This document shows, piece after piece, positions 1 to 5,930 of a DNA stretch of 8,592 nucleotides (position 1 is its first letter; every line of letters starts with the position of its first letter). Made by a program: the position numbers and the translations under genes. This DNA is from Muribaculum sp. (GTDB lineage Bacteria > Bacillota > Clostridia > Lachnospirales > Lachnospiraceae). The stretch is taken from NCBI GenBank assembly GCA_023663505.1, contig JAMPHH010000087.1:1-8592 (forward strand). The letters run 5' to 3'. The notes under the pieces were generated by a model, which saw only the letters and a program-made list of their open reading frames with translations, had not been told where the DNA came from and ran no database searches.

Positions 1-976
1 CGATGACAGAAAATGTATGTTACAACTGTTTTCATGAGAAGACACAGGACGGCGCATGTCCCGTCTGCGGATACAGCCCGGAGCAGGATAGGGATAAATA
101 TCCGCTAGCGCTGCCCCATGGCACGATCCTGAACGGGAAGTATATCCTCGGGCGCGTGCTGGGACAGGGCGGTTTCGGTATCACCTACGTGGCTCAGGAA
201 TGGAAGTCGAAAAAGCGTGTGGCGGTGAAGGAGTACCTGCCTGACACCATGGCGACCAGAATTGAGGGGCATACGGTATCCGCCTATTCGGGTCAGAGGG
301 AGGAAAGCTTTAATTACGGGAAGGAATGTTTTCTGTCGGAGGCAAAGACCCTTGCGGAGTTTATCGGCAACGAGAACATTGTGCGGATCCACAGCTATTT
401 CGAGGAGAACGGCACGGCGTATTTCGTGATGGAATATGTGGAGGGAGTCAGCTTCCAGACCTATATCAAGGAGCAGGGCGGGAAAATTGGCTGGCAGGAC
501 GCCGAGAGGATCATGTTCCCGATCATGGACGCCCTTGCTGCGGTTCACGCCAAAGGGATCATACACAGGGACGTTACACCTGACAATATCTTTATCACGG
601 AAAACGGCGCGGTGAAGCTGCTGGACTTCGGCGCGGCAAGGTACAGTCTGGGAGACAGGAGCCGCAGTCTGGACGTGGTCTTAAAGCACGGCTATGCGCC
701 CAAGGAGCAGTATACGAGAAGGGGGCGTCAGGGCGCATATACCGACGTGTATTCCGTTGCCGCCTGCTTTTATTTCGCGGTCACCGGGCACAAGCCCCCC
801 GATTCCATAGAGCGTCTTGACGAGGACGACCTGATACCGCCGAGCAGTCTCGGGGTAAAGGTCTCGGAGGCACAGGAGGACGCGCTGTTAAAGGGATTGA
901 GCGTACAGGCGGCAGACCGTTATCAGAACATGGCTGATTTTAAGGCGGCGATGATGGCGGGGGAGGAGAGTGTATC
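1..976 (+). repeat. Direct repeat copy A (kinase module)
   Basis: Bases 1-976 match 7591-8566 in the same orientation. By line-by-line reading the only differences are at 15 (G here, T in copy B; Val5 to Leu), 928 (A to G; Asn309 to Ser) and 947 (G to A; silent). Bases 16-927 are identical. From 977 the copies diverge. The repeat covers the start codon, zinc ribbon and kinase domain but not the membrane or ectodomain part. Any extension upstream of base 1 cannot be seen. Confidence 0.97.
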
Positions 977-2399
977 CGCAGCGGGGGAGATAAATACAAA
1001 AAATGTGCCAAAACATATGGAGGTCACAGGGAATGAGAGTGAGTATGTAAGAAAAAAGAATGAGTTAGCACCAGAAGATGTTGAGACTAGGAATGACAAG
1101 ACACAAAAAGAAAGAATAGTTGAAAACGATAACTTATCGAAAGACAGACATACTTTAGATGGATCAAAGGAAGATAATGGATTTAATAGGTTTGTTGCCA
1201 GATTACAAGAGAGAAAACTTTTATTCCCTGTGGCAATAGCGGCAGCGGCGTTGATAGTTGTGTTGACGGCTGTGGCAATAGGGGTGTCAAGTTCTAATAG
1301 GGAAACTGTCCAAAATACTGATGCCACTTTGTCAGATACCAATCCAAGATCCTCAACAGACAAAACATCTGTGGTTGATGGGGGGGAGACTGTTCAGGAG
1401 CCGGAGGTAGAGACAGTTTATAAGGTAACAAAGTATACTAGGAGCGATATAGAAGATGGGAGTGTATATTATGAGGAATTTACCTATGATGAAAATGGTA
1501 ATCAGTTAACCGAATTAAATCAATATGACTGGGGTAGTTACGAATATACAAATACATATGACGAAAATGGAAATAGACTAACATTGCGAGGTGAAATTGA
1601 TGGGAGACTATATAGCTCGGAAGTTAATACTTATGATGCTAACGGAAATGCTTTGACGTTAACCAGTATGTATTATAATGAGGATGGCACAACCACATCT
1701 TCTGTTTATCAATACAGTTACGATGCTGACGGGAATAAGTTAATTCAGAGATATGAATATGAAAAGGATGGGACATTGGTTGAATCACAAGAGTATACCT
1801 ATGATGCGAGTGGTAATGAGCTGACCATGCGATGGGAAAAAGAAAAAGCATTGTATAGATTAGAAGAGGCTACCTATGATGTCGCCGGAAACAAATTGAC
1901 TGAAATAGTATATAATGGCGATGGTACGATTTATGAGCGCACAAGATATTATTATGATGAAAAGGGGAATATGTTATCCTATACTGTTTATGATGCCGAT
2001 GATAAAATTTCATATAAGGGAGAATATACCTATGATGAGAAAAACCAAGAGGTAACAAGTGTTTTTTATAGTAGTCTTTTTACTGATGAGCTAAAGCTTT
2101 CTACGCGTCAAGAGTATACCTACGATGAGGAGGGTAGGAAACTTACTTGGTTATGTATATATTACAGAAACGGGGGAGAGATAGAAGAAAAGACGACGTA
2201 TACTTATGATGAATATGGCAATCTTTTGACTTATGATGGATATGATTATGATAGTCGTAGGATAATAGAAAGCTATTCTTATATTTATGACGAACATGGC
2301 AATATTTTGAAAAAGGACACTTATGATGGGCGGAATAATAATAAGCTTGTTGAATCAGAAGAATATGAGTACATAGCATTTACAAAACAGGAGGGATAA
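3..2399 (+). CDS. Membrane-anchored zinc-ribbon Ser/Thr protein kinase with YD-repeat ectodomain
   Basis: Eukaryotic-type (Hanks) kinase of 798 aa that should phosphorylate itself and partner proteins at the inner face of the membrane. Residues 6-22 hold a CxxC...CPVC zinc ribbon. The kinase domain (about 47-320) shows a glycine loop (LGQGGFG, 53-59), VAVK with Lys76, Glu113, the catalytic loop HRDVTPDN (Asp190, Asn195), DFG (208-210) and GYAPKEQY in the activation segment. The usual lysine of HRDxKPxN is Thr192. A charged linker (about 325-405) leads to one membrane helix (about 408-428). The remaining 370 residues, with eleven YD-type repeats, should lie outside the cell, where many Gram-positive kinases carry PASTA domains. 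The linker and tail are AT-rich, unlike the kinase half. The ATG at 3 has an identical counterpart in the second copy. The upstream region lies outside the window, and the FHA gene follows after 4 bases. The kinase call is secure; the ligand is unknown. Confidence 0.95.
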   Translation: MTENVCYNCFHEKTQDGACPVCGYSPEQDRDKYPLALPHGTILNGKYILGRVLGQGGFGITYVAQEWKSKKRVAVKEYLPDTMATRIEGHTVSAYSGQREESFNYGKECFLSEAKTLAEFIGNENIVRIHSYFEENGTAYFVMEYVEGVSFQTYIKEQGGKIGWQDAERIMFPIMDALAAVHAKGIIHRDVTPDNIFITENGAVKLLDFGAARYSLGDRSRSLDVVLKHGYAPKEQYTRRGRQGAYTDVYSVAACFYFAVTGHKPPDSIERLDEDDLIPPSSLGVKVSEAQEDALLKGLSVQAADRYQNMADFKAAMMAGEESVSAAGEINTKNVPKHMEVTGNESEYVRKKNELAPEDVETRNDKTQKERIVENDNLSKDRHTLDGSKEDNGFNRFVARLQERKLLFPVAIAAAALIVVLTAVAIGVSSSNRETVQNTDATLSDTNPRSSTDKTSVVDGGETVQEPEVETVYKVTKYTRSDIEDGSVYYEEFTYDENGNQLTELNQYDWGSYEYTNTYDENGNRLTLRGEIDGRLYSSEVNTYDANGNALTLTSMYYNEDGTTTSSVYQYSYDADGNKLIQRYEYEKDGTLVESQEYTYDASGNELTMRWEKEKALYRLEEATYDVAGNKLTEIVYNGDGTIYERTRYYYDEKGNMLSYTVYDADDKISYKGEYTYDEKNQEVTSVFYSSLFTDELKLSTRQEYTYDEEGRKLTWLCIYYRNGGEIEEKTTYTYDEYGNLLTYDGYDYDSRRIIESYSYIYDEHGNILKKDTYDGRNNNKLVESEEYEYIAFTKQEG
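1380..1386 (+). repeat. Seven-G homopolymer tract between membrane helix and ectodomain
   Basis: A run of seven G encodes part of Asp-Gly-Gly-Glu in the kinase, about 35 residues after the membrane helix. Gain of one G would bring in a stop at TAA 1421-1423, and loss of one G a stop at TAG 1408-1410. Either slip would leave kinase plus membrane anchor and remove all YD repeats. It could be a contingency tract, although seven G is short and may be chance. Confidence 0.4.
1482..2315 (+). repeat. Eleven tandem YD-type repeats encoding the kinase ectodomain
   Basis: The motif (T/S/I)YDxxGNxL recurs eleven times. Its tyrosine falls at kinase residues 495, 519, 544, 573, 600, 625, 651, 677, 707, 735 and 762, a period of 24-30 residues (72-90 bases). 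Copies 8 (YDEKNQEV) and 9 (YDEEGRKL) are degenerate. The pattern resembles the YD repeats of RHS/wall-associated proteins, which form beta-rich structures and often bind carbohydrate, but no RHS core or toxin tip is present. At DNA level the phrase TATACCTATGATG recurs with small changes, so repeat number could change by recombination. Confidence 0.85.
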
Positions 2400-2403
2400 A
2401 ATT

Positions 2404-2952
2404 ATGGCAATTACAGAATGTGGACACGGACATCTCTATGACTCGGATCAGTATGCATCTTGCCCGTATTGCAACGGCGGGGGAAATGTCATTGAGTTTG
2501 GAGGAGCAGAGGATTCAGGCAGGACCGTTGCGCCGGAGGGGTATATGAGGAGACCCTCCGACGGGGACAAGACAGTGGGGATTTTGGGACGACAGGGAAG
2601 AACGGAGCCTGTTGTCGGTTGGCTGGTATGTGTTGAAGGCTCAGATGAGGGAAGGGATTACCGTCTTCTGGCGAGAATCAACACTGTGGGGCGGAGTGAG
2701 AGAATGGATGTCTGTATCAGGGGAGACGAGACTATTTCCCGGGAGAACCATGCGAGAATCGCATATGACCCAAGGCATAATAATTTTCAATTGATCCCTG
2801 CCGAGAATATCAACAATATTTATCTGAATGACGAACCTGTCTACACACCGACTCGGCTCAATGCTTATGACATGATTGAGCTTGGCGGGAGCAAGCTGGT
2901 CTTTGTTCCTTTCTGCTGTGAGCGATTTCAGTGGCCTGATAAAGCAGATTGA
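2404..2952 (+). CDS. Cytoplasmic zinc-knuckle FHA-domain protein
   Basis: A 182-aa soluble protein that likely binds phosphothreonine peptides made by the neighbouring kinase. The N-terminus has Cys6, His8, His10 and a CPYC pair (Cys20, Cys23), a probable small zinc-binding knuckle. A glycine-rich linker follows. The FHA domain spans about residues 72-175. It shows the Gly96-Arg97 pair, the SRENH motif (Ser112 to His116) that contacts phosphate, and the late strand IYLND in place of the common NGT turn. No signal peptide or membrane segment is seen. The start is set by a strong AGGAGGG site at 2389-2395, eight bases before the ATG and running up to the kinase stop codon, so translation of the two genes is probably coupled. 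FHA is a firm call; the specific partner is inferred. Confidence 0.93.
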   Translation: MAITECGHGHLYDSDQYASCPYCNGGGNVIEFGGAEDSGRTVAPEGYMRRPSDGDKTVGILGRQGRTEPVVGWLVCVEGSDEGRDYRLLARINTVGRSERMDVCIRGDETISRENHARIAYDPRHNNFQLIPAENINNIYLNDEPVYTPTRLNAYDMIELGGSKLVFVPFCCERFQWPDKAD

Positions 2953-2957
2953 GGGGG
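2951..2957 (+). promoter_or_regulatory. Ribosome binding site fixing the first PP2C start
   Basis: The purine run GAGGGGG overlaps the FHA stop codon (TGA 2950-2952) and lies 12 bases before ATG 2970. The alternative TTG at 2949 has no such site upstream, so ATG 2970 is preferred. The spacing is rather long. Confidence 0.5.
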
Positions 2958-2969
2958 CAGAGTATAAAA

Positions 2970-3794
2970 ATGAGTTTTTTTCTGAGTAATATTATGAAGG
3001 CGGCGAAAAGGGAATCCGTCTCCTCCGGCGTGATTCGGAGACTGAGTTATCAGGTTGCCAATCTGCAGGGGGTCGGAACGAGAGAGCATCAGGAGGATTC
3101 CTTTGCTTTTTCCAATGCTTTGGACGTGACCGGAATTCGTAAGAAAGGGTTGTTGGCGGTCGTGGCAGATGGAATGGGGGGAATGAGGGACGGAAAGCTG
3201 GCGAGTGAAACTGCCGCCAACTGCCTGAAAAAGATTTTTGACGGAATGGACAGAAGTGGGGATTTGGCACAACAACTGTGTGACGGCGTGTTTTCTGCGG
3301 GAGAACAGGTGCGGAAGGCGCTTGACGGCGAGGGTGGCAGCACGGTTGTAGCTTGTATTGTTTATCAGGAGCAGATGTACTATGCAAGCGTGGGTGACAG
3401 CTTTCTCTATCTGAAGCGGGGACAGCAGTTGATTCGGCTGAACTGTGTACATAACTGTAAGAATCAGGCTTATCTGGAGACAATCCGTTCCGGGAGCATG
3501 AACCCCGACAGAGGAAGAAATCATCGGGAGAAAGCGGCGTTGACCCAATTTCTTGGTATGGACGGATTAGACGAGGTGGATTATCTCCGACGCCCGCTGC
3601 CTTTGCAGGACGGGGATATTATACTAATCTGTTCGGATGGCGTGGGAGGTGTTTTGACAGAGCAGGAGCTGGCTCTGTGTCTGGAGGAGAAAAATCCTTC
3701 AAAGATGTGTGCAGAGATTGAAAATGCTATTGTTGAAAAGAAGCTGAATTCCAAGGATAATTATACCGCTTTGGTAATTCAGTGCGGATATTGA
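2970..3794 (+). CDS. PP2C-type (PPM) Ser/Thr protein phosphatase, first copy
   Basis: A 274-aa metal-dependent phosphatase expected to remove phosphate from the operon's kinases and FHA partners. PP2C motifs appear in order: GTREHQEDS with Asp43, ADGMGG with Asp67-Gly68, GGSTVVA (122-128), ASVGDS with Asp143, CSDGVGG with Asp223, and KDN with Asp263-Asn264. These are the residues that hold the metal pair in this family. About 30 residues between 160 and 190 form a Cys/His-containing, charged flap. The ~26 residues before the domain are basic and of unknown use. No membrane segment is present. The ATG at 2970 is chosen over the in-frame TTG at 2949, which would add seven residues and overlap the previous stop. 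It is only distantly similar to the second PP2C (5157-5882), so the two are not a recent duplication. Confidence 0.93.
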   Translation: MSFFLSNIMKAAKRESVSSGVIRRLSYQVANLQGVGTREHQEDSFAFSNALDVTGIRKKGLLAVVADGMGGMRDGKLASETAANCLKKIFDGMDRSGDLAQQLCDGVFSAGEQVRKALDGEGGSTVVACIVYQEQMYYASVGDSFLYLKRGQQLIRLNCVHNCKNQAYLETIRSGSMNPDRGRNHREKAALTQFLGMDGLDEVDYLRRPLPLQDGDIILICSDGVGGVLTEQELALCLEEKNPSKMCAEIENAIVEKKLNSKDNYTALVIQCGY

Positions 3795-3818
3795 CATATC
3801 AACGAAGGGAGAAAGAAA

Positions 3819-5093
3819 ATGAAGAAGAAAAAAATTGTTGTATGGGTGCTCATGTGTCTGTTGTGTTTTAACGTATCGGCAATGAATGTGGCGGCGAAGG
3901 GGTTTCAGACTGAGGTGAGACAGGGGGTTGCGGTGCTTGCTACCTGTCTGGAGGTTGATGGGAATACCGAGCTTGCGAGCTGGGGAACCTGCTTTTTTGT
4001 GGGTGAAGATGGAGAACAGCCCCAATATCTGGTTACCAATCATCATGTGGTGGAGGACTATCTGAATAACGGCGCAGGGCAGTGGGTTGGCTTTTCAGAC
4101 GGCAATAATGACCATGTAGCAAAGGTATATCTGCGTGTTTATTTTGACGCGAATGAATATGTGGAGGCTTATATCGTGGACTATGACGAACCACAGGATA
4201 TCGCATTGCTCAGAACGGAGAGTCCTGTGGAGAAACGTAAGTCGCTCCCGCTGCTTAGTCCCAATAATGAGATGGTCGGAACAACGGTATATGCGGTCGG
4301 CTATCCCGGTATTTCGGATAACATGCATATGGATTCCGTTACAAGCTGGGATATTGATGATGTCACTGTGACCACGGGCTCTATAGGAAGATTGATTACT
4401 ACCTCCGGTACGGGGACAAAATGGCTGCAGACAGATGTTGCTTTGAGCAGCGGAAATTCCGGCGGTCCTATGGTAAATGAGGACGGAGCCGTGGTCGGTG
4501 TGAACCAGTCGGTCCTGACAGGAGAACTGGCAAACGAGTATTATGCGGTCAATATCGATACCGTAATGGCTATGCTCAATTCCAACGGAATCAAGTATGA
4601 AATATGGAGTGATGCTTCTTTTCCCGTACTGCCGGTGGTGATAGGAATTGCTGCAGTGATTTTGGTGGCTGCGGTTGTGGTTATTATTCTGAAGGTTGTA
4701 AAAACAAGTGATAAAAAGGAGACAAAGCCTGCTAATCAGAGCGGAAAGGGGACATCACAGCAAAATGCCAAAATTCCCTCTGTGCGTTCCATGGCAGCCC
4801 AGCATAATGGAATGCGCGTTGCCGTAAAAGGGCGTCAGATTGTCATAGGCAGGGATACGAAAAACTGTACGATTACCTTTGCGGATAAGACGCCGGGCGT
4901 CAGCAGCCGTCATTGTTCCCTTGTCTGGGACGAAAATGCGGGAGAATTTATATTGACGGATTTAAACTCAAGCTACGGTACATTTCTGTTGGACGGAAAG
5001 AAACTGACACCGGGTGTAGGTCAGCATTTGAAACCGGGCGACGGTTTCTATCTGGGAGAGAAGGAAAATCAGTTCCGAGTAGAAGTGGAGTAA
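3819..5093 (+). CDS. Secreted trypsin/HtrA-like serine protease with membrane helix and cytoplasmic FHA domain
   Basis: A 424-aa type I membrane protein. A signal peptide (lysines 2-5, hydrophobic core 6-19, likely cleavage near VAA 24-26) precedes a protease domain (about 30-260). The catalytic triad reads as His76 in TNHHVV, Asp127 in QDIALL and Ser214 in GNSGGP. There is no PDZ domain, unlike classical HtrA/DegP. One membrane helix (about 270-291) and a Lys/Ser/Gln-rich linker lead to an FHA domain (about 330-424) with Gly344-Arg345, SSRH (362-365) and NSSYGT, where Tyr386 replaces the frequent Asn. The protease thus faces outward and the phosphopeptide reader inward. AAGGGAG at 3805-3811, seven bases before the ATG, supports the start. 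The likely role (inference) is surface proteolysis placed or switched by cytoplasmic phosphorylation; the substrate is unknown. Confidence 0.93.
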   Translation: MKKKKIVVWVLMCLLCFNVSAMNVAAKGFQTEVRQGVAVLATCLEVDGNTELASWGTCFFVGEDGEQPQYLVTNHHVVEDYLNNGAGQWVGFSDGNNDHVAKVYLRVYFDANEYVEAYIVDYDEPQDIALLRTESPVEKRKSLPLLSPNNEMVGTTVYAVGYPGISDNMHMDSVTSWDIDDVTVTTGSIGRLITTSGTGTKWLQTDVALSSGNSGGPMVNEDGAVVGVNQSVLTGELANEYYAVNIDTVMAMLNSNGIKYEIWSDASFPVLPVVIGIAAVILVAAVVVIILKVVKTSDKKETKPANQSGKGTSQQNAKIPSVRSMAAQHNGMRVAVKGRQIVIGRDTKNCTITFADKTPGVSSRHCSLVWDENAGEFILTDLNSSYGTFLLDGKKLTPGVGQHLKPGDGFYLGEKENQFRVEVE

Positions 5094-5116
5094 ATCTTTT
5101 AAACCATTTATTGATG

Positions 5117-5144
5117 GCATATCGAAGGAAGAACTGCGATATGC
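5117..5144 (+). promoter_or_regulatory. Perfect 8-bp inverted repeat next to the ribosome binding site of the second PP2C
   Basis: GCATATCG (5117-5124) and CGATATGC (5137-5144) are exact reverse complements separated by 12 bases. The loop contains AAGGAAG, itself Shine-Dalgarno-like. The right arm abuts the real site GGGGAG (5145-5150), six bases before ATG 5157. As RNA this could form a hairpin that controls access to the ribosome site; as DNA it could be a regulator's operator. No T-run follows, so it is not an intrinsic terminator. Confidence 0.5.
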
Positions 5145-5156
5145 GGGGAGACAAAA

Positions 5157-5882
5157 ATGAATTTGGACAGCTTTGCATTTACAACTGAAGGCGGAAGGTC
5201 ATATAATGAGGATTTTATCGCTTATAGAGAAAACGGCGACCGTGCCATTTATGTGGTGGCGGACGGTCTTGGTGGTCATTTAAACGGTGAGATGGCTTCC
5301 GCATGTGTGGCTGATTCACTGATTTGCGCATGGGAGTCCTCCGGGAATGAGGAATGGGGCAAATGGCTGAACGAGCAGACGGCGTTGGCGAATCAAAGAT
5401 TGTTGGAGCTTCAGCGGGAAAAAAGAAGTAACATGAAAAGCACGCTGGCGACGCTGCTGATTGACGGACAGCAGGCGTTCTGGGGCAATGTAGGAGATTC
5501 CAGAGTGTACTATCTTCATAACCGAGCAGTCGCGGATATCACAGAAGACCATTCCGTGGCATATAAAAAATACAAGGCGGGACAGATTACCAAGGCACAG
5601 CTTGGTCATGATGAAGACCAATCGTGTTTGCTTCGAGTTTTGGGCAATACGGAGCGATGGGAGCCGGATCTGTATGAGTGTGGAGAAAGCATTGTGCCGG
5701 GGGACGGCTTTGTGTTATGTTCAGATGGTTTGTGGGAATATGTATATGACGAGGAAATTTTGATTGATTTCCTAAAATCGGAGACCGCAAGGGAGTGGGC
5801 AGAGCATTTGTTGCTTCGGGCGATTGACCGGATTCAAAACGATAACGATAATATGTCCCTGATGACGGTTATTGTGTCATAA
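5157..5882 (+). CDS. PP2C-type (PPM) Ser/Thr protein phosphatase, second copy
   Basis: A compact 241-aa cytoplasmic phosphatase close to the minimal bacterial PP2C length (the PrpC/PstP catalytic domain). The motifs are GGRSYNEDF with Asp19, ADGLGGH with Asp36-Gly37, KSTLATL (94-100), GNVGDSRVY with Asp114, TEDHSV (129-134), CSDGLWE with Asp190, and DNDN with Asp231-Asn232. It keeps the classical DGLGGH and DHS signatures that the first PP2C lacks, so it is the more canonical enzyme. GGGGAG at 5145-5150 supports the start. The 63-base gap before it is the longest between the first six genes and holds an inverted repeat. Two phosphatases in one operon suggest different targets or sites, which is inference. 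Confidence 0.95.
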   Translation: MNLDSFAFTTEGGRSYNEDFIAYRENGDRAIYVVADGLGGHLNGEMASACVADSLICAWESSGNEEWGKWLNEQTALANQRLLELQREKRSNMKSTLATLLIDGQQAFWGNVGDSRVYYLHNRAVADITEDHSVAYKKYKAGQITKAQLGHDEDQSCLLRVLGNTERWEPDLYECGESIVPGDGFVLCSDGLWEYVYDEEILIDFLKSETAREWAEHLLLRAIDRIQNDNDNMSLMTVIVS

Positions 5883-5901
5883 ATGTATCAAAAGAGTTTA
5901 T

Positions 5902-5915
5902 TATAAATTTTTATA
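5902..5915 (+). repeat. AT-only inverted repeat upstream of the VWA gene
   Basis: TATAAA (5902-5907) and TTTATA (5910-5915) are reverse complements around TT, in the 48-base gap between the second PP2C and the VWA gene. It could contain a -10-like element, but no well-spaced -35 was found. AT-rich spacers form such palindromes easily by chance. Confidence 0.25.
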
Positions 5916-5918
5916 GAG

Positions 5919-5923
5919 AGGAG
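5919..5923 (+). promoter_or_regulatory. Ribosome binding site favouring a GTG start for the VWA gene
   Basis: AGGAG lies seven bases before GTG 5931 but only one base before ATG 5925. Normal spacing favours GTG, giving a protein that begins MKGKLAV, a typical signal-peptide start. The choice alters only two residues. Confidence 0.55.
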
Positions 5924-5930
5924 AATGGCT

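Noticed and set aside
105..566. Antisense open frame of 153 codons, repeated at 7695-8156
   Set aside because: It lies fully inside the kinase domain on the opposite strand and recurs only because the kinase head is duplicated. It has no ribosome site or recognisable motif, and GC-rich coding sequence often leaves such shadows.
1482..2399. RHS polymorphic toxin reading of the YD repeats
   Set aside because: There is no RHS core signature and no C-terminal toxin module, and the frame ends soon after the last repeat. An ectodomain role fits better.
2949..2969. TTG start for the first PP2C overlapping the FHA stop codon
   Set aside because: No ribosome site precedes it, while ATG 2970 follows GAGGGGG. 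The seven extra residues lie before the domain and look unrelated to it.
2974..2980. T7 run just after the first PP2C start as a phase-variable tract
   Set aside because: Seven T in a Phe-Phe context is unremarkable in this composition, and nothing else points to slippage.
5925..5930. ATG start for the VWA gene
   Set aside because: AGGAG would be only one base away, too close for initiation. GTG 5931 has seven-base spacing. The difference is two residues, so this is a preference rather than a certainty.
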